The notes under the pieces were generated by a model that was not told the origin of the DNA, did not search any database, and saw nothing but the letters and a program-made list of their open reading frames with translations. Below are positions 1 to 9,454 of a stretch of DNA of 64,000 nt, one piece after another; positions within the stretch are counted from its first letter, which is position 1; the number at the start of each line of letters is the position of its first letter. A program made the position numbers and the translations under genes. This DNA is from Clostridiaceae bacterium (GTDB lineage Bacteria; Bacillota; Clostridia; Lachnospirales; Lachnospiraceae), in contig JAJQGL010000050.1 of the NCBI GenBank assembly GCA_021200535.1, positions 31,309-95,308 of the forward strand. Direction: 5' to 3'.

Positions 1-18
1 CGCAGGATGCTTCCTGCG
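1..18. other. hairpin at the window edge
   Basis: CGCAGGA and TCCTGCG form a 7-bp stem around a 4-base loop. It may be the stem of a terminator for a minus-strand transcript, but the sequence that would follow it lies outside the window. Nothing else is seen in bases 19-134. Confidence 0.3.
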
Positions 19-134
19 TGCCAATATCATATATGTTACCTGAAACGAACAATAAAGTTTAAAAGAGTATACACCATTCCATCTTTTTTTGTCAACTATA
101 CGTTCAAAAAATTTATGCTTCTTTTATTCTTGGT

Positions 135-662
135 TCACCAGGTCCTGCTTTCATCCGCTTTTTTTAACTTTCCCGGCGATTTCATCCAAATCATTCGAAG
201 CATCTTATCATCTGGTGTGAAGCGGATCCGCTCTGTCCCCTTTTCCCCCAGTGCAACGGCAATGTAATGATGATCGGTATCCATTCTGGAAGAATAATCC
301 ACCAGCGGACAATTCTGATAGGAATCCAGATACGGGGTATTTTCCGGTGCAATCAATTCAATTTTTTCCATGTCAACCCGTTTCACGGTTTTTCTTTTTT
401 GTCCTTTAAAGATACAGTCAAAATCAATCTGGCCATCTACAAAAATATATTCATATGCAATATTGGCCGTCGGCATCAAAAACAGAATAAGCCCTGCCAC
501 CAGCAGCATAACCAGAAATACCAGTATCGTGCCCATAAGGAGCATTGCAAACACACCAACTGCCAGTATCAGAACCGCCAAAAAAATCATCAAAACGCGA
601 ACTGCTGTTTTCTTCGGCGGGAGTTTTGCCCGCAGATAGGTCTCTGAATATAACTCTTCCAT
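135..662 (-). CDS. small two-helix membrane protein (DUF6106-like)
   Basis: This is a 175-residue protein of unknown function. Residues about 22-42 and 43-63 form two adjacent hydrophobic helices. A soluble C-terminal part of about 110 residues follows, rich in charged residues and with a Tyr/Asp-rich middle. It resembles the Lachnospiraceae family DUF6106, though I cannot confirm this without a search. The ATG at 662 was chosen because GAGG sits 6 bases upstream; in-frame ATGs further upstream lack such a site. The gene stands alone behind a TTGTAT-N17-TATAAT promoter whose transcript begins with copy 1 of the 49-bp repeated leader element. No function can be assigned. Confidence 0.75.
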   Translation of the reverse strand: MEELYSETYLRAKLPPKKTAVRVLMIFLAVLILAVGVFAMLLMGTILVFLVMLLVAGLILFLMPTANIAYEYIFVDGQIDFDCIFKGQKRKTVKRVDMEKIELIAPENTPYLDSYQNCPLVDYSSRMDTDHHYIAVALGEKGTERIRFTPDDKMLRMIWMKSPGKLKKADESRTW

Positions 663-673
663 AATCATCCTCA

Positions 674-694
674 TTCCTGCGCCGCTTTCAGGAA
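674..694 (-). other. leader hairpin before the ribosome-binding site
   Basis: TTCCTG and CAGGAA pair around a 9-base loop in the 5' leader of the membrane-protein gene, ending just before its GAGG ribosome-binding site. It could modulate ribosome access. This is read from the sequence only. Confidence 0.3.
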
Positions 695-715
695 GCCCGC
701 GCATCATTTTCCTTT

Positions 716-764
716 TGCTGCACCCTCACATGCAAGCATGCTCGGTCTGCCTATCATTATATCA
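716..764 (-). repeat. 49-bp leader element, copy 1
   Basis: This is the first of three near-identical intergenic elements (43 of 49 bases match copy 2). Read on the minus strand it starts at the -10 box and continues into a possible 5'-terminal hairpin: GCA pairs with TGC, then CC with GG and GCATG with CATGT, closing on a CTTG loop. It lies 54 bases upstream of the membrane-protein start codon. Unlike the other copies it has no 22-bp palindrome after it. Confidence 0.8.
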
Positions 765-784
765 AAAAATTCGACATGATACAA
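756..784 (-). promoter_or_regulatory. sigma-A promoter of the membrane-protein gene
   Basis: TTGTAT (779-784) and TATAAT (756-761) are separated by 17 bases, with a TG one base before the -10 box. The -10 box lies inside element copy 1, so transcription would start at about the first base of the element's hairpin. Confidence 0.65.
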
Positions 785-849
785 GTAGCGGATCTATAAC
801 CGCAACCCATGAAAATCCAGGCCAAACTGCAAAATCCCCCAAAAATTGC

Positions 850-887
850 AAAAAGAAAAAAGACCGGCCCCTGGCCAGTCTTTTTCC
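850..887 (-). terminator. Rho-independent terminator of groES-groEL
   Basis: On the minus strand GACTGGCC and GGCCGGTC pair through one G-U wobble around a 3-base loop, preceded by A and followed by a run of T. It lies 100 bases beyond the groEL stop. Confidence 0.75.
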
Positions 888-890
888 TGA

Positions 891-948
891 TACAGCGAAT
901 ATTAAGTAATAGTCAAGTCAAACTATCCAAAACTTAATTTTCGCTGTA
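891..948. repeat. long-armed inverted repeat after groEL
   Basis: Two 17-base arms (891-907 and 932-948), beginning TACAGCGAAT on the left, match with one mismatch across a 24-base spacer. The repeat lies between the groEL stop and the terminator. The right-arm sequence TAATTTTCGCTGTA recurs just after flhG (18233-18246), and TACAGCGAAT recurs between dnaK and dnaJ. Confidence 0.6.
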
Positions 949-986
949 TTTGTAACTTAACTATTTTTGAGCAAAACCGTCAAAAA

Positions 987-2633
<1,647 letters not shown>

Positions 2634-2718
2634 TCATACTTAAATTATACTTTTTCTATTTTTATACCTATACCCTTACTCTGCCACAGTTTCCATTCCC
2701 TGCTGCATCCCATGCCCT

Positions 2719-3006
2719 CTAATCTTCTACCTTAGCAACAATGTCGCTCTGGCGGACAACAATATATTCTTCATTTTCTAATTTCACTTCTGTACCGGCA
2801 TATTTGGAATAAATAACCTTGTCACCTGCTGCAACCTGCATTACAACTTCTTTTCCATCAATAACACCGCCTGGTCCCACAGCAATTACCTCTGCCTGCT
2901 GCGGCTTCTCCTGTGCATTTCCCGGCAGTACAATACCGGATTTTGTTTTCTCCTCTGCTTCTAACTGCTTCAATACAACTCTGTCTCCCAATGGTGATAA
3001 TTTCAT
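2719..3006 (-). CDS. groES: co-chaperonin GroES
   Basis: This is the 95-residue lid of the GroEL chamber. The start [12 protein letters not shown], the mobile loop with the IVLPG motif and the usual C-terminal half are all present. The ATG at 3006 has AGGAGG just upstream; an in-frame upstream ATG lies in the CIRCE region and is unlikely to be used. It is the first gene of groES-groEL and is controlled by HrcA through CIRCE, with hrcA itself at 61.5-62.6 kb. Confidence 0.97.
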   Translation of the reverse strand: MKLSPLGDRVVLKQLEAEEKTKSGIVLPGNAQEKPQQAEVIAVGPGGVIDGKEVVMQVAAGDKVIYSKYAGTEVKLENEEYIVVRQSDIVAKVED

Positions 3007-3037
3007 AAGAAAGCCTCCTTTTCTTTTTATCTGTTTA

Positions 3038-3064
3038 TTAGCACTCATTCTTTTCGAGTGCTAA
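3038..3064. promoter_or_regulatory. CIRCE operator of groES-groEL
   Basis: TTAGCACTC and GAGTGCTAA form a perfect inverted repeat with a 9-base spacer, the HrcA-binding consensus. It lies directly downstream of the -10 box, so HrcA would block initiation until heat shock. Confidence 0.97.
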
Positions 3065-3074
3065 CCATATCCAT

Positions 3075-3103
3075 AATATATTTCATTTCCCTTTTTTTAG
3101 CAA
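3075..3103 (-). promoter_or_regulatory. groES promoter
   Basis: TTGCTA (3098-3103) and TATATT (3075-3080) are separated by 17 bases. CIRCE begins 10 bases downstream, the usual layout of HrcA-repressed promoters. Confidence 0.6.
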
Positions 3104-3236
3104 GAACTAGAAAATGGCATTATAAGCTGATTTTTTGTTTTTTATATTGTTTTCTTGCTTTTTCTCTTTTTATCTCTCTATATCTCATTTTTTCTTTTAA
3201 TTTTCTAAATCATTTGATTTTACGGTCTGCCGACAT

Positions 3237-3277
3237 AAAAAAGATGTCCGCTTTTTGTGCCGGCAGACATCTTTTTT
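3237..3277 (-). terminator. terminator of the glnS-DUF2225 unit
   Basis: AAAAAAGATGTC and GACATCTTTTTT are 12-base perfect arms around a 17-base loop, giving a hairpin and T run on either strand. A second pair of arms, GTCTGCCG (3225-3232) and CGGCAGAC (3261-3268), overlaps it and could form a competing stem. Confidence 0.75.
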
Positions 3278-3326
3278 GTGTTGGTATCCCGTAAGCGCAT
3301 GTAATTCATTCGCTGCGCTGTTTGTC

Positions 3327-4181
3327 TTATTGTGCGTTTAACGCTTCTTCCTTTTCTTTATTTAAAAGCTCTTTAATATCACGCGCCTTATTTTTAATCC
3401 TCTCATTTGCCTGTCTGGAGGTCAGTACCCTGGCAATCCATCTGCTGGATTCCTCATATTTTCCAATGCGCCTTGCCAAATCTGCAATCAGATAGGTCAC
3501 TGTAATCTCATCCATACCGCACATTGGAAAAGCTTCTTTCGAAAAAGCAGTCATAAAGCCGTCATATGCATTGGCAAGCAGTTCCTTTTCCTGCGCCGCC
3601 AGCTCCTTAATCTGTTTCGCATAATCCTCTGTGTCTTTTGGCAGGCTTTCCGCTTTTCCTCTGCACAGCCATGCCATCTTTAAACAGGTATATGCCTTTT
3701 CACTCGGCTTTGCTTTTTTAACCACTGTATTGGCAAGCGCCAGCTGATGCCGAAGAAGCGCATCGTCATAGGTATAAATATTTCCGGTTGGCTTTAAACC
3801 GCTGAAATTTTTGGAAATATTTTCCCGAATCAGTTTCGCCTGTGCCGGCATCATAAATTTAAAAAACCGGCTAAGTGCTGCATATCCGCACTTCGGGCAG
3901 ACCAGGGCGTCATATTTGAGCGAATCTACCAACTGATATTTTGGCCGGAGGTCTGTGTCGGCAGACAGCAATTTTACCTTTCCGGTACGAACCATTTTGG
4001 AATGAAACTCCGAATCACAGACCGGGCAGGTGAACGATTTGTCAAACAATAAATCCTCTTCTGTCACTTTTGGTTCTTCCGGTTTACTATCTGCGGAATT
4101 CTTTTTTCCCTCTTCTTCAAATACATTTAACTTTTCTAATTTTCCAAGACCAAACTGGTCCAGTCCAGAAAATAAACTCAT
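3327..4181 (-). CDS. DUF2225 zinc-ribbon protein
   Basis: This 284-residue cytoplasmic protein of the DUF2225 family has no established biochemical role. Two CxxC pairs (C52/C55 and C95/C98) are placed to hold one zinc ion. The C-terminal two thirds is helical and TPR-like, ending in a Lys/Glu-rich tail. An acidic linker (about residues 22-45) precedes the first CxxC. It starts 14 bases after the glnS stop and shares its transcript. The family is common in Clostridia and Bacilli. Confidence 0.8.
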   Translation of the reverse strand: MSLFSGLDQFGLGKLEKLNVFEEEGKKNSADSKPEEPKVTEEDLLFDKSFTCPVCDSEFHSKMVRTGKVKLLSADTDLRPKYQLVDSLKYDALVCPKCGYAALSRFFKFMMPAQAKLIRENISKNFSGLKPTGNIYTYDDALLRHQLALANTVVKKAKPSEKAYTCLKMAWLCRGKAESLPKDTEDYAKQIKELAAQEKELLANAYDGFMTAFSKEAFPMCGMDEITVTYLIADLARRIGKYEESSRWIARVLTSRQANERIKNKARDIKELLNKEKEEALNAQ

Positions 4182-4195
4182 GCGTAATTACCTCC

Positions 4196-5896
4196 TTATT
4201 TTGGTCGATAGGAACTCTTCATGGATACAATCCGGTTGAATACGAGATGATCCTTTTGGGAATCCTTCGAATCTGCAGCAAAATATCCGTGTCTTACAAA
4301 CTGAAAGCTGTCCATACTCTCCGCCTCAGCAAGCGCTGGCTCAATATAACAGTTTTCCATAACAGTCAGCGAATTTGGATTTACATTAATTGATCCATCC
4401 TCATTATACACCCCTTTTTCCTCATCCACAATGTTTTCATATAAACGGGCTTCTGCTTTTACCGCTGTCTCAGCACAAACCCAGTGAATCGTCCCCTTCA
4501 CCTTGCGGCCGGCAAACCCGGAACCGCTCTTTGTCTCCGGATCATACGTACAGTGTACCTCTGTTACATTCCCATCCTCATCCGTCAGATAATCGGTACA
4601 GGTCACAAAATAGGCATTCATCAGCCGAACCTCATTTCCCGGAAACAACCGGAAATATTTTTTCGGAGGCTCTATCATAAAATCTTCCCGTTCAATGTAA
4701 AGAACCTTTCCAAATGGCACTTTTCTGACGCCCATCGCTTCATTTTCCTGATTATTGGAAACGTCAAGATATTCGATTTCATTTTCCGGATAATTTGTTA
4801 TTACCAGCTTAATCGGATCCAGCACTGCCATCATACGCGGCCGTTTCATTTTCAAATCCTCGCGGATGCAATACTCCAGCATGGCATAATCCGAAGAACT
4901 CTGTGCCTTAGAAACTCCGGAAAGCTCCATAAACATACGAATGGATTCTGGCGTAAAGCCCCGCCTCCTGAGTGCAGCGATCGATACCAGCCGCGGGTCA
5001 TCCCAGCCATCTACGATACCGTCCTCAACCAGCTTTTTTATATAGCGTTTTCCAGTGACGACATTGGTCAGATACAGCTTTGCAAACTCAATCTGTTTTG
5101 GCGGCGTCTCAAATTCAAGCTCTCTGACTACCCAGTCATAGAGCGGTCTGTGATCTTCAAATTCAAGCGTACAGATCGAATGGGTCACTCCTTCTATCGC
5201 ATCCTCAATCGGATGCGCAAAATCATACATCGGATAAATACACCATTTATTCCCTGTATTGTGATGCTCCATGCGCGCTACACGATAAAGAATCGGATCT
5301 CTCATGTTGATATTAGGGGAGGACATGTCAATCTTTGCGCGAAGCACTCTGGAACCATCCGCAAACTCACCGGCGCGCATCCGCTCAAACAAATCAAGAT
5401 TTTCCTCGACAGAACGATCTCTATAAGGACTGTTTTTTCCCGGCTCTGTCAGTGTTCCCCGGTATTCCCTCATCTGCTCTGCCGACAAGTCACAGACAAA
5501 AGCCCGTCCCTTTTTGATTAATTTAACGGCGCATTCATACATCTGGTCAAAATAATCCGATGCATAAAAAACCTTTTCCATGTCCAAATCGCCGCAAATC
5601 CATTTTACATCCTCTAAAATAGAATCCACAAACTCTGTTTTTTCCTTTGTCGGATTGGTATCGTCAAATCGAAGATGAAAATCGCCGTGGTACTGTTCTG
5701 CCAATCCGGAATTTAACAAAATTGATTTTGCATGTCCAATATGAAGATAACCATTCGGCTCCGGCGGAAACCTTGTCACAATTTTTTGATAAACGCCTTC
5801 CTCTATATCCTGATCAATAATATTTTGGATAAAATTGCGGGAAACCACTCCCTCTTTCTGTGTTTCTTCCGCTTTTACATCAACTGAATTTTCCAA
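4196..5896 (-). CDS. glnS: glutamine--tRNA ligase
   Basis: This 566-residue class I synthetase charges tRNA-Gln directly with glutamine. The HIGH motif is at residues 52-55 after PPEPNGY, and the conserved GWDDPRL segment and C-terminal anticodon-binding beta-barrels are present. The KMSKS-loop position reads TGKR (281-284) instead of the usual MSKR. The start is TTG at 5896, with AAGGAGGAGG ending 4 bases upstream; the reading frame continues 58 codons upstream, but that stretch crosses the promoter and the previous gene's terminator. DUF2225 follows. Many Firmicutes lack GlnRS and use the GatCAB route, so this gene may be an old acquisition. Confidence 0.93.
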   Translation of the reverse strand: MENSVDVKAEETQKEGVVSRNFIQNIIDQDIEEGVYQKIVTRFPPEPNGYLHIGHAKSILLNSGLAEQYHGDFHLRFDDTNPTKEKTEFVDSILEDVKWICGDLDMEKVFYASDYFDQMYECAVKLIKKGRAFVCDLSAEQMREYRGTLTEPGKNSPYRDRSVEENLDLFERMRAGEFADGSRVLRAKIDMSSPNINMRDPILYRVARMEHHNTGNKWCIYPMYDFAHPIEDAIEGVTHSICTLEFEDHRPLYDWVVRELEFETPPKQIEFAKLYLTNVVTGKRYIKKLVEDGIVDGWDDPRLVSIAALRRRGFTPESIRMFMELSGVSKAQSSSDYAMLEYCIREDLKMKRPRMMAVLDPIKLVITNYPENEIEYLDVSNNQENEAMGVRKVPFGKVLYIEREDFMIEPPKKYFRLFPGNEVRLMNAYFVTCTDYLTDEDGNVTEVHCTYDPETKSGSGFAGRKVKGTIHWVCAETAVKAEARLYENIVDEEKGVYNEDGSINVNPNSLTVMENCYIEPALAEAESMDSFQFVRHGYFAADSKDSQKDHLVFNRIVSMKSSYRPK

Positions 5897-5950
5897 TATG
5901 CCTCCTCCTTCATGCAGTACTATTGCATTGTTCACAATACAACACCTTAT

Positions 5951-5959
5951 ATCATACCA
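5951..5959 (-). promoter_or_regulatory. possible extended -10 promoter of glnS
   Basis: TGGTATGAT is an extended -10 box 55 bases before the TTG start. I see no good -35 box. It lies just after the preceding gene's terminator, where a promoter is expected. Confidence 0.4.
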
Positions 5960-5980
5960 CATTTTAGCAAAATAGAAAAG

Positions 5981-6019
5981 AAAAAAATGCAAAGCTGCAT
6001 TGTAAAATACAGCTTTGCA
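5981..6019 (-). terminator. terminator of the cell-wall hydrolase gene
   Basis: TGCAAAGCTG and CAGCTTTGCA are 10-base perfect arms, followed on the minus strand by seven T. It lies 54 bases after the hydrolase stop. Confidence 0.85.
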
Positions 6020-6073
6020 GAAACGTTGCAAAGTATTTTTCTTTTTTATCTTTCCGGCAAATCTTGCCATCCA

Positions 6074-6676
6074 TTATTTAAAACGGTGACCGCCAAGCTT
6101 CATCCGGGCATTCGGAAGATATACACTAAAGAAGTGATACCCCTTCATGCTCTTTACTTTTCCCTTGACGACCACAGTTGTCTGTCCATTCAGCACCTTC
6201 TTTGCCGCCTTGATACAGGATTTCCACTGGCTTGTGCCTGTTTTTCCGGCATCATACTGGCTCAGATGGCGTTTCAGGGAACCATTCCGAACCGGTGAAA
6301 ACTGTCCCTTCTGATAAATTACCTTTTTAATCGTATTCGGAAAGGATTTTGATTTTACACGGTTCATAACCACCACGCCGACTGCAATTTTGCCCTGATA
6401 AGATTCTGCCCCTGCCTCACAGTTAATGATGCTTGCCATCAGACGCAGCTGTTTTTCGGTATATTTTTTTTTCGCTTTTTTCTTTTCTGTTGTTGTTTTT
6501 GTTTTCTTAGTTGCTTTCTTAACAGCAGAAGATGTTGTACTGGATGCCGTCTTTAATGCAGCAGCACTTGTCTCCCCTGAATCTTGAAAGTTTGCAGAAG
6601 CTTCCGCCGGCTGTACCAAAAAAACAGATACCAGAAAAATACCAAGCGTAAGCAGTGCAAATTTTTTGAAACTCAT
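6074..6676 (-). CDS. secreted cell-wall hydrolase, SleB type
   Basis: This 200-residue exported protein has a signal peptide (residues 1 to about 28, ending AEA) and a Lys/Thr-rich linker. Its C-terminal domain (about 80-200) is of the SleB/CwlJ type (Hydrolase_2), a lytic transglycosylase-like fold acting on peptidoglycan. The likely catalytic Glu is in the NCEAGAES segment. The start at 6676 is fixed by AGGAGG 5 bases upstream. The family includes spore-cortex lytic enzymes, but many clostridial members are vegetative, so a germination role is only a possibility. The gene is monocistronic between its own promoter and terminator. Confidence 0.85.
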   Translation of the reverse strand: MSFKKFALLTLGIFLVSVFLVQPAEASANFQDSGETSAAALKTASSTTSSAVKKATKKTKTTTEKKKAKKKYTEKQLRLMASIINCEAGAESYQGKIAVGVVVMNRVKSKSFPNTIKKVIYQKGQFSPVRNGSLKRHLSQYDAGKTGTSQWKSCIKAAKKVLNGQTTVVVKGKVKSMKGYHFFSVYLPNARMKLGGHRFK

Positions 6677-6743
6677 AAAAACCTCCTGTTGCGGCAAATC
6701 ACTATGCCAATTATTTTTAACATCTTTTAATATTTATGTAACA

Positions 6744-6771
6744 ATTATAGCATAGATTTTTAAAATTTCAA
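6744..6771 (-). promoter_or_regulatory. promoter of the cell-wall hydrolase
   Basis: TTGAAA (6766-6771) and TATAAT (6744-6749) are separated by 16 bases, with TG one base before the -10 box. A short inverted repeat, ATTTCAA/TTGAAAT, overlaps the -35 box and could be an operator. Confidence 0.65.
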
Positions 6772-6902
6772 CCCGTTTTGAAATATTCTGTTTCTTTTGC
6801 CAAAAGAGATTTCATGTCATTGTATAAAATGCACAGTTTTAAAAAAATATTATTACTAATTCAGTCTATATTGCACAATTTTTTTCTTGTTTATAAAAAT
6901 GA

Positions 6903-6941
6903 AGCGTAATATTTTTGTAAATGTTACAAAAGTATTACGCT
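6903..6941 (-). terminator. hairpin after the HisA-like gene
   Basis: Two 17-base arms (6903-6919 and 6925-6941) match with one mismatch around a 5-base loop. On the minus strand a short T-rich tail follows, so it probably ends the HisA-like transcript and perhaps the whole fla/che read-through. Confidence 0.6.
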
Positions 6942-6979
6942 CAAAAAAATCAAAAATCGTGGTTCTTCCACAGTATACA

Positions 6980-7744
6980 TCAGCTGCACAGGCTGCGGTA
7001 TGGTATGGTCCCGCCAAACAGATCTAATGCACTTCCAACAGTATAATCTACAAGACCATTCCCCTCTTTCTGAATCCATTCAATATCCTCCTGTGAATGA
7101 ATCCCTCCCGCATAAGTCACCGGAAGAATAGGCTGCTGCCCCAGTCTTCTGACAACCTCCCGCTCTATGCCGGATGCCTTCCCTTCCACATCTACTGCAT
7201 GAACCAGAAATTCATCACAATACGCTGATAACTTTTGCAGCAACGCCGCATTCAGCTTTTCTTCCGTCTTTTTCTGCCAGCGGTCCGTTACAATATAATA
7301 ATCATCTTTATCATATCGGCAGCTTAAATCCAGCACAAGGTGTTTTTTTCCCACTGCAGATACCATCTTTTCCAGCCGGTCATAATCGATCATGCCGTTG
7401 CGGAACACATACGATGTCACAATCACATGCGAAGCACCCATTTCCAAAAAAAATTCCGCATTCCCGGCATGTATGCCGCCGCCAATCTGCAAACCTCCAG
7501 AGAAGGCTTGCAGCGCCTTTTCAGCCTGTTCCACATCTGCTTTATAAAACGATGAGCTGCTTTGATTTAAAAGAATAATATGTCCGCCTGTCAGGCCATC
7601 TCTCTGATACATTTCTGCGTAATAGGCAGCGTCCTGTGACGAAACAAAATTATTTACCGCCTGATTGCCCCGGTCATTCAGGCTGCCGCCAACAATCTGT
7701 TTCACGGAGCCATTGTGAATATCAATGCATGGTCTGAATTTCAT
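6980..7744 (-). CDS. hisA: HisA-type isomerase, eukaryotic HIS6 subtype
   Basis: This 254-residue (beta/alpha)8 barrel should be the histidine-pathway enzyme converting ProFAR to PRFAR. The sequence follows fungal and plant HIS6 rather than ordinary bacterial HisA: CIDIHNGSVKQIVGG at the N-terminus, GGLQIGGGI, then VIVTSYVF, the catalytic-region LVLDLSCR, EFLVHAVDVEG and YAGGI near the end. The ATG at 7744 has GGGAGG upstream. No other his genes flank it, so it sits alone downstream of the flagellar cluster. The function is assigned from family motifs, and substrate range is not shown. Confidence 0.85.
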   Translation of the reverse strand: MKFRPCIDIHNGSVKQIVGGSLNDRGNQAVNNFVSSQDAAYYAEMYQRDGLTGGHIILLNQSSSSFYKADVEQAEKALQAFSGGLQIGGGIHAGNAEFFLEMGASHVIVTSYVFRNGMIDYDRLEKMVSAVGKKHLVLDLSCRYDKDDYYIVTDRWQKKTEEKLNAALLQKLSAYCDEFLVHAVDVEGKASGIEREVVRRLGQQPILPVTYAGGIHSQEDIEWIQKEGNGLVDYTVGSALDLFGGTIPYRSLCS

Positions 7745-7816
7745 ACGTTTCCTCCCGGTACACCGAATAACAAGTTATTTTATGTTAAACACAAAGTTAT
7801 TTAATATTCGAGTCAC

Positions 7817-8425
7817 TTAGTTTCCGGTAATTTTTTTTGCCAGTTCCTCATACGTATCATCAATGGATACACTGTATGTTCCCGCACTGATTTTTTCACT
7901 GTATCCATAATCATTCAGATATTTGTCAAATTTTGTTGCATTTTCAATAACACCAAGGCTTTCTAACTTGTCCGCCACATCAGAAGACCAGTCCCCTACC
8001 TCAATCGTCAGCTTTTTCTTTTCTTCTTCTATAGATTTCTTTGCTTTTTCCTTTTCCTTCTTCATCTGCGTATCAATATCCTCTTCCGAAGAAGACGTAC
8101 TTTTGGGACTTGCCGTTGCCTCCGGACTTTGTTCCGGTTCTGCCGTTGCTTTCGTTTTTGCTGTAGCCTCCGGCTTGTCTGTCTGATCCGGTTCCTTTGT
8201 TGCAGCGCCGTCCTCCTCTGAAGAATCCTCTTTGGTATCTGAGCTTGGCGTACCTGTTGCCAACGCCAGCACATCCTCTTCATCCTCCTGGTAAACCATC
8301 CCCAATTCCCTTGCACGAGAGGTTACATAAGCGTCTGAAGTCCGTATCACAAAAGAAACACCAAGTATGGCAGCAGCAAATAAAACGCCAATACCAAACC
8401 CTCTGAAAAATGATTTTTTATCCAT
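7817..8425 (-). CDS. membrane-anchored protein with YceG/LysM-like C-terminus
   Basis: This protein has 202 residues. An N-terminal membrane anchor (about 8-28) is followed by a long linker rich in Glu, Thr, Ala and Ser (about 45-115), a charged coiled segment, and a C-terminal domain of about 65 residues (from LTIEVGDWSSDVADKL). That domain resembles the LysM-like part of the transglycosylase MltG/YceG, but no catalytic transglycosylase domain follows. It may bind glycan strands or anchor the flagellar cluster product to the wall; this is inference. The start at 8425 has GGAG 6 bases upstream. It is the last gene before hisA. Confidence 0.7.
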   Translation of the reverse strand: MDKKSFFRGFGIGVLFAAAILGVSFVIRTSDAYVTSRARELGMVYQEDEEDVLALATGTPSSDTKEDSSEEDGAATKEPDQTDKPEATAKTKATAEPEQSPEATASPKSTSSSEEDIDTQMKKEKEKAKKSIEEEKKKLTIEVGDWSSDVADKLESLGVIENATKFDKYLNDYGYSEKISAGTYSVSIDDTYEELAKKITGN

Positions 8426-8455
8426 CCTTAACTCCATTCCGAATGCTGCAATGCA

Positions 8456-9403
8456 TTATCTTGCATTGTACAGATCAATTACAAATTTTACTTCACCCTG
8501 TCCCAAAGAAAGCATTTTAGAAATGTCAAGAACAGAGCGGCCTTTCTTATATAAGGATATAATTTCATTGTTGTGGTTGACAATATCATGCTGCTGGCTG
8601 GATGCAGCGTGCTCTGCCAATTCTTTTTTCCGCGGTCTTTGCGTCAGCATCTCCTGTATTTCAATCTCATCCTCGTTTTCCAGCTGCTCTTTCGCCTCCT
8701 GCTCCTCAATTCTTGCAATTTCATCATCATACGGAGAAAAACCAGAATGCTCTGCAGCAAGCCCGGAATCCTCCATCGCAAGTTTTGCATCATCCGACAG
8801 CAGGACGGAAAAATCCGGCTCTTCCGGTTCGTCTGATTCCTCTAACAGCCCTCTTAAGACTTCCACATCCTCTTCCTCGCGGGCATCCTCTTTGGCTAAC
8901 TGCATTTCTCTCTCTTTCTGATACTGCAGCATTTCTGTCTCCACGCTGCGGAGCAGCTCTTCAAGCTGTGTCTCCTGTTCTTTCAGCTTCTGGTATTCCT
9001 TTGCCGCCTCATTGTGCATATCTGCCTTGACAGAATCCATTTCTGTCACCAGTTTTTTCATTTCCTCCTGCTTCTCATTCATCATATCATATAAAAACAA
9101 AACCTCAGCGTGGTTTTTTTCAATCTGATCCATCACCTGATCCGAATATTCGCTAATCCCCATAATCTTTTCATTTGACAGCTCGCTAAACCGCGCCTCA
9201 AGATCATTGACTTTTTCCTGTGACAACGCGTCCATCTTTTCCTCTGTCTGCCGCATTTGTTCTGAAAAATCAGCTTCCGCAGATATCTGCCCAGGCTGCT
9301 GTTCCCGTTCATCCTCCACCGGATTGTTTTTTTCTCCTCTGCGAAAGCTGTACCATACCGCTCCCAGTCCAATTACAATCATTATACATTCCAAAAAAAT
9401 CAT
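8456..9403 (-). CDS. DUF6115-like membrane coiled-coil protein of the flagellar cluster
   Basis: This 315-residue protein has one N-terminal membrane helix (residues 1 to about 18) and a Glu/Gln/Lys-rich region predicted to form coiled coil (about 25-230). The C-terminal segment (about 280-315) ends DISKMLSLGQGEVKFVIDLY and looks like a small helix-turn-helix, the part recognised as DUF6115. The ATG at 9403 has GAGG 6 bases upstream. It lies at the tail of the fla/che cluster behind fliA and fapA, which suggests a flagellar or motility role, but none is known. Confidence 0.75.
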   Translation of the reverse strand: MIFLECIMIVIGLGAVWYSFRRGEKNNPVEDEREQQPGQISAEADFSEQMRQTEEKMDALSQEKVNDLEARFSELSNEKIMGISEYSDQVMDQIEKNHAEVLFLYDMMNEKQEEMKKLVTEMDSVKADMHNEAAKEYQKLKEQETQLEELLRSVETEMLQYQKEREMQLAKEDAREEEDVEVLRGLLEESDEPEEPDFSVLLSDDAKLAMEDSGLAAEHSGFSPYDDEIARIEEQEAKEQLENEDEIEIQEMLTQRPRKKELAEHAASSQQHDIVNHNNEIISLYKKGRSVLDISKMLSLGQGEVKFVIDLYNAR

Positions 9404-9454
9404 TTCTATCCTCATTTCTGCTCCGCTGACATCTCCGCAGCATCGCCAAGCTAA

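Larger units (their letters stand above)
3007..3326. other. 320-bp regulatory gap: groES promoter, CIRCE, terminator
   Basis: No gene is seen here. It holds the groES promoter, its CIRCE operator and the terminator of the upstream glnS-DUF2225 unit, each listed separately. Confidence 0.7.
6677..6979. other. 303-bp gap: hydrolase promoter and HisA terminator
   Basis: No gene is seen. The gap is AT-rich and holds the hydrolase promoter (6744-6771) and a long hairpin after the HisA-like gene (6903-6941). Confidence 0.6.

Noticed and set aside
716..764. Element copy 1 as a cyclic di-GMP riboswitch
   Set aside because: Tempting because of flagellar and envelope neighbours, but the size (about 31 nt of hairpin) and sequence do not match the cyclic di-GMP-I or -II aptamers as I know them.
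3038..3064. CIRCE arms as a terminator
   Set aside because: The inverted repeat matches the HrcA operator exactly and lies between promoter and groES, with no T run in the gene direction.
4484..5521. 345-codon open frame on the plus strand opposite glnS
   Set aside because: Antisense to glnS, rich in His, Ile, Arg and Cys as expected from the complement of a real gene, with no recognisable domain.
5897..6070. 58-residue N-terminal extension of GlnRS
   Set aside because: The stretch contains the hydrolase terminator and the likely glnS promoter, has no family similarity, and the TTG at 5896 has a near-perfect ribosome-binding site.
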